Shown piece after piece: positions 41,641 to 51,780 of a stretch of DNA of 64,000 bases; the stretch's first letter is position 1; each line of letters starts with the position of its first letter. The notes below the pieces were generated by a model. That model was not told the origin of the DNA and did no database searches. It worked only from the letters and a program-made list of their open reading frames with translations. The position numbers and the translations under genes were made by a program. The DNA is from an uncultured Oscillospiraceae bacterium (lineage in GTDB: Bacteria; Bacillota; Clostridia; Oscillospirales; Oscillospiraceae): positions 1 to 64,000 of the forward strand of contig CAKTKU010000007.1 of the NCBI GenBank assembly GCA_934572335.1, in the 5' to 3' direction.

Positions 41641-41678
41641 TCAATTGATTTTATAGAGAATAGAGGCTGGAACAGACA

Positions 41679-43580
41679 ATGAAAGACGGATTTGTTAAGG
41701 TTGCGGCGGCCTCCCCGGTCATAAAGGTCGCGGATACGCGCTATAACGCCGCGCGCGTTATCGACTGCATGAAAACGGCAGACGCGGCGGGCGTGAAGGT
41801 GCTCGTCTTCCCGGAGCTTACGCTCACGGGCTGCTCGTGCTATGACCTTGTCGGGCACAGGGTGCTCCTCGACGGGGCGGCGGCAGCGCTGGAGGAGGTC
41901 ACAAAAGCCTCCGCGGGGCTGGATATGCTTGTGTTCGTCGGCCTGCCGTATGCCTACGGCAGCCGGCTTCTCAGCTGCGCCGCCGCGGTGTACTCCGGCG
42001 AGGTGCTGGCGCTCGTGCCGCGCGAGAACGTCGCGGGCAGCCGCTTCGCCGCGTATACCGGCGAGGGCGACACCGTGCGCGTCGGCGCGCTGGAGACGGA
42101 GCTTGTCCCCAACGTCCTCTTCACGCATGAAAAGCTGCGCGGCCTCTCCGTCGCGGTGGAGCTGGGCGCGGATATCGACGCTGTGTGCTCCCCGGCGGAG
42201 TATTATGCCGCCGAGGGCGCGACGGTCATCGCGCAGATGGCGTCTTTCCCCGCGACCGCGTCCTCTACGGACGATGCGCGCCTCGCCGCGCGGTATCAGT
42301 CCAAGCACCTCGCGTGCGGCGTGGTGCTCGCCGCGCCCGGCAAGGGCGAGAGCACCACGGACAATGTCTATTCCGGCCTTTGCCTCGCCGCCGAGGGCGG
42401 CGTCATCCTCGCCGAGGATGAGCGCCCCGACAGCATGGCCGTCACGGAGCTGGACGTGGACTATCTCCTCAATCTCCGCCGCAAACTCGGCGGCTTTGAC
42501 GAGCCGGACGAGGATATGTGCGTTGCCCCGTGGGGCGGTGAGCTGACCGACACGGTGCTCACGCGCAGCTATGCCAAGCACCCGCACCTTCCCGCGCGCC
42601 CCGAGGACGTGCCGGAATACTGCGAGCGCGTGCTGGACATTCAGGTGTCCGGGCTTGTCAAGCGCATGGAGTACGCGCATCTTGACCACTGCGTCGTCGG
42701 CATCTCCGGCGGGGTGGACTCCACCCTCGCCGTTATGGTGAGCGCCATGGCGGTCAAGCGCATGGGTCTCCCGGCGGAAAACGTCATTGCCTGCACGCTG
42801 CCGTGCTTCGGCACGTCGTCCCGCACGAAGTCCAACGCCGTCATTGTGGCCGAGCAGATGGGCGCGGAAGTCCGCGTCATTGACATCGGCAAGTCCGTGT
42901 ATCAGCATTTTGACGACATCGGTCACGCCCACGATGATTACTCCATCGCGTTCGAGAACGCGCAGGCGCGCGAGCGCACCCAGGTGCTGCTCGACATTGC
43001 CAACAAGGTCAACGGTCTTGATGTCGGCACGGAGGATCTCAGCGAGTTTGTGGACGGCTGGTGCACCTTCAACGGCGACCATACCAGTAATTACGATGTC
43101 AACCTCGGTCTCACGAAGACGCAGGTGCGCGCCAACGTCCGCTACATCGCCCAGACCACGGACAACGCCACGCTCGCCGCGTCGCTGTGGGATGTGCTGG
43201 ACTGCCCGGTCACGCCGGAGCTTCTGCCCATCCATGACGACCAGATCGAGCAGAAGAGCGAGGACTCCGTCGGGTCGTACTCATTGCAGGACTTCTTCAC
43301 CCACAAGATCATGATCTGCGGCTTCACCCCGTCCAAGACCTTCCGCCTTGCGAAGCTCGCCTACGGCGAGGAGTTCACGGATGAGGAGCTTGTCCGCTGG
43401 CTGCGCAGCTACTGCCGCCGCTATTTCAGCCAGCAGTTCAAGCGCTCCTGCCTGATGGACGGTCCCGCGGTCGACAGCTTCACTGTCTCCCCGCGCACGG
43501 GCTTCCTCATCCCGTCCGACGCCGAGGCGGCGCTCTTCCTCGCCGATGTGGATGAGTTGGAGAAGAAAGTTATAGGTTAA
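41679..43580 (+). CDS. nadE: Glutamine-dependent NAD+ synthetase
   Basis: 633 residues. The N-terminal nitrilase-like glutaminase domain (about 1-280; VFPELTLTGCSCYDL holds the catalytic Glu) makes ammonia from glutamine; the C-terminal NAD synthase domain (about 330-633) has the PP-loop GISGGVDSTLAV and GTEDLSEFVDGWCTF. It turns nicotinic acid adenine dinucleotide into NAD+. NaAD is also the substrate of LarB in this window. A terminator follows. Confidence 0.95.
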   Translation: MKDGFVKVAAASPVIKVADTRYNAARVIDCMKTADAAGVKVLVFPELTLTGCSCYDLVGHRVLLDGAAAALEEVTKASAGLDMLVFVGLPYAYGSRLLSCAAAVYSGEVLALVPRENVAGSRFAAYTGEGDTVRVGALETELVPNVLFTHEKLRGLSVAVELGADIDAVCSPAEYYAAEGATVIAQMASFPATASSTDDARLAARYQSKHLACGVVLAAPGKGESTTDNVYSGLCLAAEGGVILAEDERPDSMAVTELDVDYLLNLRRKLGGFDEPDEDMCVAPWGGELTDTVLTRSYAKHPHLPARPEDVPEYCERVLDIQVSGLVKRMEYAHLDHCVVGISGGVDSTLAVMVSAMAVKRMGLPAENVIACTLPCFGTSSRTKSNAVIVAEQMGAEVRVIDIGKSVYQHFDDIGHAHDDYSIAFENAQARERTQVLLDIANKVNGLDVGTEDLSEFVDGWCTFNGDHTSNYDVNLGLTKTQVRANVRYIAQTTDNATLAASLWDVLDCPVTPELLPIHDDQIEQKSEDSVGSYSLQDFFTHKIMICGFTPSKTFRLAKLAYGEEFTDEELVRWLRSYCRRYFSQQFKRSCLMDGPAVDSFTVSPRTGFLIPSDAEAALFLADVDELEKKVIG

Positions 43581-43604
43581 TTTAAATAGTAGAACGTATA
43601 CCGG

Positions 43605-43638
43605 CAGCGCGCGGGGTCATTCCGCGCGCTGTATTTTT
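43605..43638 (+). terminator. Terminator after nadE
   Basis: Stem CAGCGCGCGG / CCGCGCGCTG followed by TATTTTT. Confidence 0.88.
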
Positions 43639-43871
43639 GCACCCTTTTCACCACAAACAGAAGTGCACACAATTTAAAGCACCTTTCTTTTGAACTGCAT
43701 TAAAATTGCGCTAAAATCTGAGCACGGCAATCTATAACTTTTCCAGCGGAGAGCAATAAAACTCCTATCAAAATTATACACGGACTTTACATTCTCCATA
43801 AAGATTTACATAAAGCCATACAATGGAATAAAATCCATACAAAATTGTGCAAATTAACGGTTTACAAAGCC

Positions 43872-43899
43872 TTGACAAAACAAATTCTGTGTGTATAAT
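43872..43899 (+). promoter_or_regulatory. Promoter of the pilus operon
   Basis: TTGACA-16-TATAAT, both boxes perfect, the strongest promoter seen in the window. Confidence 0.75.
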
Positions 43900-43924
43900 T
43901 AAATCTGTATGAAAAATTGTGTCC

Positions 43925-43943
43925 ATATATATATATATATATA
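43925..43943 (+). repeat. (AT)9 dinucleotide tract in the pilus leader
   Basis: Nine AT units plus A, lying about 20 bases after the predicted transcription start. Such tracts change length by slippage. It is in the untranslated leader, so a change would act on RNA structure or spacing, not on reading frame. Confidence 0.85.
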
Positions 43944-44081
43944 GGCGGGTTTGTGCAGAATGCTGTTAATATCGCGTTAAGATAAGTTGACAGGAGAGTA
44001 GATAAAATTTCCAGTTAACGTGCACGCAGATATTGAAACAGCATTTATAGACACAGCCGCGTAATCGAGATGTGATCAAAT

Positions 44082-47000
44082 ATGAATTTAAATAGAAAGA
44101 GAAAAATTAATAAAACCAAACGAGAAGGAGCGGCGCACGGGAAGACCGGATGGGATCCCGGGCGCATAGGTAGGCAGTTGCTTGTTGTGCTCATTCTCGT
44201 TTCTTCTTTGTTCGGCATGGTGGGCTTTACCGCCGTCCCGACGACGGACGATGGCAGCACGCAGACGGGAAACCCCGTCGTTGCCACCGTTCCCACGGCA
44301 ACGCCCGCGCCGGACGTGACCACGACGCCGGAACCCACGGTCGTTCCCACGGCGGAGCCGACAGCGGAACCCACACCCACTGTGGAACCCATCGCCACGC
44401 CGGAACCCACCGCGGAGCCGACATCGACGCCGGACGCTGAACCGATACCAGACCCCGAACCCACCCCGGAGACCGAAACCGAGACGGAGATTCCCGTTAT
44501 GCTGCACATCATCCCCGCGCCGGACGCGGAGGAGGAGTGCGTTTCTTTCACCGTCCGCGCGGGCAGCAGCCTTGACCTCCTTGTCAATGACTCCGTGCGC
44601 TATTCCCTCACCGGCGGCGCGGACACGTACAGCGCCGAGGGCGAGACTGAGCCCGAGCAGACGGAAACGGAACAGACGGAGACATGGGAGTGGTATACCC
44701 TCGACGCCGAGGGCGGCAAGGTCCCCTATGACCTCTCCGCGCCGATAACCGCGCCGCTGGACGTCTACGCCGCGCGCGGTGTAGCGACGACTGCGACGAT
44801 AACGAAAACTGTAATGTTTTATATCGCGATAGATGGCGAGTGGGTGCAGCTGACAGACAAGACGACCACCACCACCGACACGGCGAGCTTTCCTGTTGGC
44901 AGTGGCACTACCCCGCGCTATTACATAAGCTACTCTGATTTGGTCAACGTATATAAAGACTATGACAGCGGGATGGAAATAGAAGGCAACTATAACGGAG
45001 AACTTTTCTTCCCGCACAGGGATGATAATTCCCCCGATAAAATATGGGCAGATGTTGCGCCGATGCTTGCAACGGACGACAGCAATGATTACTGGATTCC
45101 ACTTGGCACGACTGGGGGCAATGTCCCAACATATTATGTCTATTACACGCCCGGCAATGTCACCAATAATCCCTCATACTTCGCAGACAGTAAGAAGTTT
45201 AAAGATGCGGCGCTCCTCGCTGACAACAGCTTTTACACCATAGAGTTCAACGGCGGCGGCAAGGTTGACAGCACCCAACTGCCGCAGACACAATATGTGT
45301 TCAGCAAACAGAACTCTGCCAATATAATGCTTCCCGCGCTGACCGACGCGGAGTGGGTGGTGCTCGACAAGGACGGCAATGCGCTGGATAAGAGCAGCTA
45401 CGCGCTAACCCAGCTTACTGACGGAACGTTCTCTTTGAAGATAAACAGTGTCACACAGCCGCTCACCGTTACGGCGCGCGGCGAGGAGCTTTACATTGTC
45501 TATAACGCCGGCATAAAGCGCGTAAAGGCTGGGCAGTTTGATGCCGCTGCGCAGAGCATCCGAAATGACGGCGCGGTAAACGGAATGCAGCAGTATAAAG
45601 TGCCGTCCTCTGTCCCGAAGGATGGCACGATGACCGTACTCGCCACGGACAGCGACAGAGCCGAGGTCAAGGTCGACTCGGGTAATAAGCCCCGCACTAT
45701 CTTCTATACTTTCAAGGGCTGGAAGCTGGACGACAGTGATCTTATCACCCCGGGCGCGGTTTTCAGCTATGATCAACTCAAAAAGTACGCGGTGAACAAC
45801 ACAGTGACATTCACCGCTGTGTGGACGCCGTTTGAGCAGAACACAAGCGGAAGCCAGCTTGTCAGCACGGCAAATTTCTATGTGTGCTATGACTGCGAGG
45901 TCGCGAGCAATCTGGGCAGCGGCTACAATCCACCCACGGCGCAGAGCCATTTTACAAAATCCCTGTTTGCCGCGCGTGTCTTCGGCACATCTTCGGTACA
46001 GCCTGACAGCAACGGTGACTTTGATGCCATATCAGCACCTGCCGGAGAAGACACTGCCGCAGATGTCGACAAGAGTGTACGCGCACTCATGAGCACATCG
46101 GCATCGGGGCTGACGCTTGAAAGCTTCCCGTCGGATGAGACGGTGCTGAGCGCTCTGCGCGCCGGGAAAGAGCCGGTCCATATCGGCGGCACTCCAATCG
46201 ACCATGAGTATCTGACCTCAGATCACTTCACCATCCGCTGGTATGTGTTCAAATATGAGCACTCCGACGGCTATCATGTCGACGGCGTGCTCGTGGCAAA
46301 GGCCGCGCGTCTTGTTGTCACGAAGACCTTTACCGGCAGCGCGGACGTCATCAACGCCGTCACCAAGCAGGATTTCAAAATAAATGTTGTGCATAACAGC
46401 TCGACCGGTTCCGGCAGCAGCAATGCGGTCGTTGCAGTGCCGGACTACACGCTCCGCCTCAAACCGGAGAGGGACACTTCCCTTGCCAAAGATGAGACCG
46501 GTTACAAGAGCTATGACCCTGTGACCGATACGTACACATGGGTGCTCAAGGGGTATCAGAACATGCAGTATACGGTCAAGGAAAGCGGGTACGGGATCCC
46601 GAGCGGCTTTGCCGAATATACGCACACCGCGCGCTATATGGTGCGCAACCCTAATCAGCAGACAGTTACGCCCGTGAGCGGGTGGAACAGCTATGACGGC
46701 ACGGGCGTGACCGTCACCGTCGCCTCCTACGCCAAGGATATCCCGGATTCCGCCGTGCAGACCGTCGCCTTGGAGAATATGTACGTCAAGACCGGCACAC
46801 TCACCGTCGCCAAGCGCGACAGCGTCACCGGGCATGGCATCGCGGGCGTTGAGTTTGAGCTTTCAATGAACGACCCCCCCGAGGGGACGACATTTCAGCT
46901 CTATCATAAGCCCGGCAGCAGTGAGTATTCCTCCGACGCGGAGGAGGCGGGCTACACCGAAACCGTCAAGGGCAATGTCGTCGTCACCGGCGGCAATGGG

Positions 47001-48422
47001 TATACCTATCTCAAGCTCAAGGGAGGGCATAGCTATACCCTCACCGAGCGGGTACCTCTCGGCTATAACGGCGCGGAGAGCGTCACATTCTACGTCGGCG
47101 ACGACGGCACGATAACGAATGTCAGCGAGAAGTGCATTAAAGATGATCAGGGTAACGAGATAAAGCTTCCATCCGGGAGTTGGGCAAAAACCGACGGGGC
47201 GGTGCTGACGATAGACAACCTCTCCCATGTCCTCACCGAGGTCAAGGTGCAAGGCTCATGGATCGGCACGTACACCGACGAGGAGAAGCCCATTACCGTG
47301 CAGCTCTGGCGCAGCGGAGCGCCCATGGTCGGCGAGAAATACACCGTGACGCTCATCGCCGACGGGGAGTGGTCGCCCGTGTGGTCGAATCTCCCGCTTT
47401 TCGTTGACGGCGAGCTTGCCGAGTACAGCGTGCGCGTGACGTATATCGGTGATACGGCGTATGACGCGAACATCCCCGGCATTGACGACGGCTATGAGGA
47501 CTATGACATAACCTTTGACGAGAATCGCTATAAAAAAGGCGCGGACGGTGCTTATGACCACATATCGGGATACTGGAAGGACAGCAATGGTGACGATGTC
47601 TTTGCCGACCATGTGCTCATTCGTTTTAACATTGAGACGGTCTCCGGCAAACTGACGCTGCGCAAGGTCAGCGACACGGTCAACGGCAAACCTCTTGCGG
47701 GGGTGGAGTTCAAGCTCTACTCCGACGTGAACCTCGTTAACGTTGTTGAGGTCGCCGTTTCCGGCGGGAACGGCGAGGTGGAGTTCGCCTCAAAGCTTGC
47801 CGCGGGAACGTATTATCTGAAAGAGACCAAGGCGCTCGACGGCTACGCGCTGGACGACACTGTTTACATGGTGCGTGTCCATGCCGGTATTGCCACAGTC
47901 ACAGCCATCGGCGGCGACGGAACCGCGGTGCACACCGTCGTCAACGAGACTTCGCAGACGCTCACGATCAATAAGGTCAATCAGTATGATTCGCCCGTCC
48001 CCGGCGCGACGTTCACCCTCACCCGCGAGGGCGATTATGACGGCGGGGAAGAGGAGGGGCGCAGCGACAGCCCTGTGTATACTTCCAATGAGTACGGCAA
48101 AATTGTGATCACCGGGCTTGAGCGCGGCAGGTATATCCTCAGGGAGACCTCCGCCCCCAACGGGTATAAACCGCTTGAAGATGATTTTGAATTCATCGTT
48201 GCCAATGGAGAGATATTTCTCCCCACCGGCACGACTGCCCCGGAAGGGTGGCGGCTCGAAGACTCAAGGACGGGCGGTTATACCCTCACAGTTGTCAATC
48301 AGGTGCTCTATGTCTTCCCGACGACCGGCGGCGTGGGCATCTATGCCCCGATCGCGCTCGGCGCGGCGCTGATGTGCATATCCGCCGTGCTGATAATAAA
48401 ACGAAAGAGAGAAACAGCATGA
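44082..48422 (+). CDS. Large LPxTG-type pilus adhesin/tip subunit
   Basis: 1446 residues. A signal-anchor near 31-53 (LLVVLILVSSLFGMVGFTA) is followed by a Pro/Thr/Glu-rich stretch (about 57-135), long beta-rich regions and several SpaA/Cna-B-type repeats in the C-terminal half (about 930-1040, 1060-1170, 1185-1265, 1275-1370; typical LTLRKVSDTVNGKPLAGVEFKL and GTYYLKETKALDGYAL). The sorting signal FPTTGG is at 1412-1417, followed by a hydrophobic helix and KRKRETA. By size and position it is the tip or adhesin pilin. The ribosome site is weak. It overlaps the next gene by ATGA. Confidence 0.88.
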   Translation: MNLNRKRKINKTKREGAAHGKTGWDPGRIGRQLLVVLILVSSLFGMVGFTAVPTTDDGSTQTGNPVVATVPTATPAPDVTTTPEPTVVPTAEPTAEPTPTVEPIATPEPTAEPTSTPDAEPIPDPEPTPETETETEIPVMLHIIPAPDAEEECVSFTVRAGSSLDLLVNDSVRYSLTGGADTYSAEGETEPEQTETEQTETWEWYTLDAEGGKVPYDLSAPITAPLDVYAARGVATTATITKTVMFYIAIDGEWVQLTDKTTTTTDTASFPVGSGTTPRYYISYSDLVNVYKDYDSGMEIEGNYNGELFFPHRDDNSPDKIWADVAPMLATDDSNDYWIPLGTTGGNVPTYYVYYTPGNVTNNPSYFADSKKFKDAALLADNSFYTIEFNGGGKVDSTQLPQTQYVFSKQNSANIMLPALTDAEWVVLDKDGNALDKSSYALTQLTDGTFSLKINSVTQPLTVTARGEELYIVYNAGIKRVKAGQFDAAAQSIRNDGAVNGMQQYKVPSSVPKDGTMTVLATDSDRAEVKVDSGNKPRTIFYTFKGWKLDDSDLITPGAVFSYDQLKKYAVNNTVTFTAVWTPFEQNTSGSQLVSTANFYVCYDCEVASNLGSGYNPPTAQSHFTKSLFAARVFGTSSVQPDSNGDFDAISAPAGEDTAADVDKSVRALMSTSASGLTLESFPSDETVLSALRAGKEPVHIGGTPIDHEYLTSDHFTIRWYVFKYEHSDGYHVDGVLVAKAARLVVTKTFTGSADVINAVTKQDFKINVVHNSSTGSGSSNAVVAVPDYTLRLKPERDTSLAKDETGYKSYDPVTDTYTWVLKGYQNMQYTVKESGYGIPSGFAEYTHTARYMVRNPNQQTVTPVSGWNSYDGTGVTVTVASYAKDIPDSAVQTVALENMYVKTGTLTVAKRDSVTGHGIAGVEFELSMNDPPEGTTFQLYHKPGSSEYSSDAEEAGYTETVKGNVVVTGGNGYTYLKLKGGHSYTLTERVPLGYNGAESVTFYVGDDGTITNVSEKCIKDDQGNEIKLPSGSWAKTDGAVLTIDNLSHVLTEVKVQGSWIGTYTDEEKPITVQLWRSGAPMVGEKYTVTLIADGEWSPVWSNLPLFVDGELAEYSVRVTYIGDTAYDANIPGIDDGYEDYDITFDENRYKKGADGAYDHISGYWKDSNGDDVFADHVLIRFNIETVSGKLTLRKVSDTVNGKPLAGVEFKLYSDVNLVNVVEVAVSGGNGEVEFASKLAAGTYYLKETKALDGYALDDTVYMVRVHAGIATVTAIGGDGTAVHTVVNETSQTLTINKVNQYDSPVPGATFTLTREGDYDGGEEEGRSDSPVYTSNEYGKIVITGLERGRYILRETSAPNGYKPLEDDFEFIVANGEIFLPTGTTAPEGWRLEDSRTGGYTLTVVNQVLYVFPTTGGVGIYAPIALGAALMCISAVLIIKRKRETA

Positions 48423-50035
48423 AAAAGATAATCAGAACCCTTGCCGCGCTTACCCTTGTCGTTATGCTCGCCGCGTCGCTCTCCGCCGCCGCTTGGGCAG
48501 ACAGGGAAGACGCGACTGGCGGCACCGAGACCGGCAGCACCACGACAGAGTTCAACAAAACCGCGACAGTGACTGTCAACGGGGTCACTCCCGGCGAGGT
48601 GGTCAATATGTATCGGGTCGTGTCTTATAACGCGGGTTACAACAAATACGTGTATGAAGAGAATTTTGGCGCGTATATCAAGGACGTAGCTAGCGATAGC
48701 GTGGATGTTGACCAGTATTTTGCCAAGCTGTCATCTGTTCAGCTTAAAACCTTCCTCGATAACTTCGTGAATGGGAAAAATCTTCCAGCGCCTGCCGCCA
48801 GTAATGCTGTTGACGCGGACGCGAGCAGTATCACTTTCTCAGGGCTCAAACCGGGCTATTATATAATTACTGTCCAGACCTCCGGCAACGACGGCAATAT
48901 CTATCTGCCCATGTCCGTGTTCGCGCGCGTTGTGGGGGATGAGATTATAGTCAGCGGCGGCGGCAGCACCGGCACGGGAGACAGCATTACTCTCGCGGCA
49001 AAGTCCGTAAAGGGACCGACCATTAACAAAGAAGTCTGGTGCAGGACGCACGAAGCGTGGGGCGCGCAGACCGATGCCTCTATCGGAGATGTATGCAGCT
49101 TTGTCGTCTCACTGACCATCCCCGCATATACCGATGTTGAAACGCTTAATCTTGTGCTCGAAGATAATATGACCAATATGGAGTATATGCCCAACTCCGC
49201 AAAGGTCTATTCCGCAGAACCTAAGAATCCCACCACCCCGCAGGCTGTGGAGCTGGTAAATGCGATAAAGTCGGATTCAGCCCTCACGGGCAGCAGTCTC
49301 AAGTTTGACCTCGACTATAAGACGCTCACTCAGAATGATACGACGGTCGCAAAAACTGTCTATCTCTTCTATCAGGCGCGCGTGACTCCGAACGCCGCGG
49401 CGGACGGCATTTCCACAAATACGGCAGTGCTCTCCTATGGACGTTCCACCACAACCATGCAGACCACCACGGCTGTGACGACGAATGTGTATAACTACTC
49501 GTTCACCCTCAAAAAGGTCGATGCAGACGATGCACCTCTCACCGGCGCAAAGTTCGAGATGTACTCTGACGATGATGCGAAGATGAGCTTTACTCTGACA
49601 GCTGGCGGGTATTATATTCCGGATGCCAGCGGTACGGTGACGCAGCTTCCTGCCGACAACGCATTCACGGTCAAAGGGCTTGGTCACGGCACGTATTATG
49701 TGAAGGAGGTTTCGACCCAGCGTGGGTATTTCCTTCCCAAGGACAGATTTACGCTGACTCTCGCGTCTTTCGTGAAGGCAGATGCTTCTGCACAGCCGGA
49801 GCATGAAAGGCTCAGCACGCTGGGGTGCAACTTTACGAATACAGATGAAGCTGATGCAAACCTTGTGGGCGCGAAGACAGTGACCGAAAAGAATTATACG
49901 GTCGATCTCCGTAACGCCACTACCCCCGTCCTGCCCACAACCGGCGGCGCAGGCACAGTGATGTTCACCGTCGGCGGCGTTGCCGTGATGGTGCTCGCGG
50001 CGGTGCTCTTCCTCAAACGGAAAAGGGAAGAATGA
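48419..50035 (+). CDS. Major pilin subunit with LPxTG motif
   Basis: 538 residues from the ATG at 48419 that overlaps the adhesin stop. Signal peptide 1-27 (ends AAAWA). It has an isopeptide-forming fimbrial D2-type domain (VVSLTIPAYTDVETLNLVLED at about 236-256), a C-terminal Cna-B/SpaA domain (about 360-460: FTLKKVDADDAPLTGAKFEM, GTYYVKEVSTQRGYFLP) and the sorting signal LPTTGG at 505-510 followed by a membrane helix and KRKREE. This is the usual shape of the polymerising shaft pilin. It overlaps the first sortase by ATGA. Confidence 0.9.
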   Translation: MKKIIRTLAALTLVVMLAASLSAAAWADREDATGGTETGSTTTEFNKTATVTVNGVTPGEVVNMYRVVSYNAGYNKYVYEENFGAYIKDVASDSVDVDQYFAKLSSVQLKTFLDNFVNGKNLPAPAASNAVDADASSITFSGLKPGYYIITVQTSGNDGNIYLPMSVFARVVGDEIIVSGGGSTGTGDSITLAAKSVKGPTINKEVWCRTHEAWGAQTDASIGDVCSFVVSLTIPAYTDVETLNLVLEDNMTNMEYMPNSAKVYSAEPKNPTTPQAVELVNAIKSDSALTGSSLKFDLDYKTLTQNDTTVAKTVYLFYQARVTPNAAADGISTNTAVLSYGRSTTTMQTTTAVTTNVYNYSFTLKKVDADDAPLTGAKFEMYSDDDAKMSFTLTAGGYYIPDASGTVTQLPADNAFTVKGLGHGTYYVKEVSTQRGYFLPKDRFTLTLASFVKADASAQPEHERLSTLGCNFTNTDEADANLVGAKTVTEKNYTVDLRNATTPVLPTTGGAGTVMFTVGGVAVMVLAAVLFLKRKREE

Positions 50036-50916
50036 GAAAAGGCGCAAAAAGCGCAGTTCTCCTCGCGCTGCTGTTTCTCGCGGGGCTTGTCCTGCTCCTT
50101 TATCCGCTCGTCAGCAGCCGGTATAACGCCCGGCGCAGTGCCGCGCTCATAGAGGATTATACCGCCGTCGTCGCCGACACCCCGCGCGAGGATTACTCCG
50201 CGTGGTTCGCCGCCGCCGATGCGTACAACGCCTCGCTCACGGGCAAGGACGTGCCGGACGCTTTCGCCGCCATCACCGACGAGGAGAGCGCGAACTATCT
50301 CGCCCAGCTCGCCTTTGACCCGGACGGCGTCATGGGTTACATCAGCATTCCCAAGATCGCCGTCAGTCTGCCCATTTATCACGGCACAACCCCCGCCACG
50401 CTCGAAAAGGGCGCGGGGCATCTGGAGGGCTCGGCGCTGCCTGTCGGCGGCGCGGGGACGCACTGCGTCATCTCGGCGCACCGCGGTCTGCCCTCCGCCG
50501 CCATGTTCACCGATCTTGACCGGCTCACCCTTGGCGACCATTTTTATATTTACGTGCTCGACCGCGTCCTCGCTTATGAGGTTGATCAGATCCTCACCGT
50601 CGCCCCGGACGAGCTTTCCGCGCTCGACAGGGAGCCGGACATGGACTATACCACCCTCGTCACCTGCACGCCCTACGGCGTGAACTCTCACCGGCTTCTC
50701 GTGCGCGGGCATCGCGTGGATTATGACGTGCAGACCGCCGCAGACGAGGGGAACAGTGTCGTCCGCTCCGTGCACACGAACTATGTCCTCTGGACGGTCG
50801 TGGGGCTGCTGACGACGGCGGCGTTCATCGCGCTGTATGTGTCCCTCTCCCGGCGCAAGGCGCATGAGCCGCGCCGTCCGCGTGCTCGCCGCGGCAGGTA
50901 TCAAGGGCGGCACTGA
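50032..50916 (+). CDS. srtC: Class C (pilus-polymerising) sortase 1
   Basis: 294 residues. An N-terminal membrane helix (about 7-26), the catalytic domain and a second C-terminal helix (about 246-270) are the class C arrangement. Catalytic residues His150 (SAHRG), Cys212 (VTCTPYG) and Arg221 (SHRLLVRG) are present. It would join pilin subunits through an isopeptide bond. Directly coupled to the pilin gene. Confidence 0.92.
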   Translation: MRKGAKSAVLLALLFLAGLVLLLYPLVSSRYNARRSAALIEDYTAVVADTPREDYSAWFAAADAYNASLTGKDVPDAFAAITDEESANYLAQLAFDPDGVMGYISIPKIAVSLPIYHGTTPATLEKGAGHLEGSALPVGGAGTHCVISAHRGLPSAAMFTDLDRLTLGDHFYIYVLDRVLAYEVDQILTVAPDELSALDREPDMDYTTLVTCTPYGVNSHRLLVRGHRVDYDVQTAADEGNSVVRSVHTNYVLWTVVGLLTTAAFIALYVSLSRRKAHEPRRPRARRGRYQGRH

Positions 50917-50925
50917 GGAGGCGGC

Positions 50926-51768
50926 ATGAAAAAGAAACCCACCGGCGTGCTCCTGCCCGCGCTCATCTTCCTTGTGGGGCTGGGCGTGCTGCTCTATCCC
51001 GCGCTCAGCGACATCTGGAACCAGCGGCGGCAGGAATCGCTCATCACGGACTATGTCCGCACCGTCGCGGAAATGACGGCGGACGACTTTTCCGCCGAGC
51101 GCGCGAGCGCCGAGGCGTACAACGCCGCGCTTGACCACAGCTTCGGCGATGCTTTCACCGGCGACCAGCCCGCGCCGGATGATGCATACTGGACGCTCCT
51201 CGACCCCGACGGCACGGGCGTCATGGGCTATATCGAGATTCCGAAAATATCCCTCCGTCTGCCGGTATACCACGGCACGGGGGAGGACGCGCTGCAAAGC
51301 GGCGCGGGGCATCTCGCCGGGACGAGTCTGCCCGTCGGCGGTGCGGGGACGCACAGCGTTATCTCCGGGCATCGCGGGCTGCCCTCAGCGCTGCTTTTCA
51401 CCGATCTTGACCGTCTTGATATCGGGGATGAGTTTTATCTCTACGTCCTTGACGACACCCTCGCATATAAGGTCGATCAGATGCTCACCGTGGAGCCGAC
51501 GGACGTCTCCGCGCTCATGCCCGTGGAGGGGGAGGACTATGTCACGCTCCTCACCTGCACGCCCTATGGCGTGAACACCCACAGGCTTCTCGTGCGCGGG
51601 CATCGCGTGGAATACGTGCCGCAGAGCGCCCCGACCGTCACGGCGGTGCAGCAGATCTCGCACAGCCTCGGCTGGCAGGGCAAGCTCGCCCTTGCCGCGC
51701 TCGCGCTCATCATCGCGATTGCTGTTATATCGCTCATTGTGAAGAAAGGCAGAAGATATAAAAAGTAA
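50926..51768 (+). CDS. srtC: Class C sortase 2
   Basis: 280 residues. A tandem paralogue of the sortase before it: His149 (SGHRG), Cys211 (LTCTPYG) and Arg220 (THRLLVRG), with helices at about 8-26 and 243-268. GGAGG precedes the start. Two class C sortases with one major pilin suggest either different subunits for each (shaft and tip) or backup. Confidence 0.92.
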   Translation: MKKKPTGVLLPALIFLVGLGVLLYPALSDIWNQRRQESLITDYVRTVAEMTADDFSAERASAEAYNAALDHSFGDAFTGDQPAPDDAYWTLLDPDGTGVMGYIEIPKISLRLPVYHGTGEDALQSGAGHLAGTSLPVGGAGTHSVISGHRGLPSALLFTDLDRLDIGDEFYLYVLDDTLAYKVDQMLTVEPTDVSALMPVEGEDYVTLLTCTPYGVNTHRLLVRGHRVEYVPQSAPTVTAVQQISHSLGWQGKLALAALALIIAIAVISLIVKKGRRYKK

Positions 51769-51780
51769 TGGAGGATTGGC

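Larger units (their letters stand above)
43639..44081. other. AT-rich regulatory spacer before the pilus locus
   Basis: About 440 bases, strongly AT-rich compared with the flanking genes and without a gene. It contains the strong promoter at 43872-43899, the (AT)9 tract at 43925-43943, and several repeats of the form AAAATTGTGC/T (near 43843, 43912). The leader from the promoter to the first pilus gene is about 175 bases. The first 200 bases hold nothing else that I can name. Confidence 0.6.

Noticed and set aside
44300..44480. Tandem DNA repeat at the start of the pilus adhesin
   Set aside because: It is coding low-complexity (Pro-Thr-Glu), maintained in frame, as also in 59630-59745.
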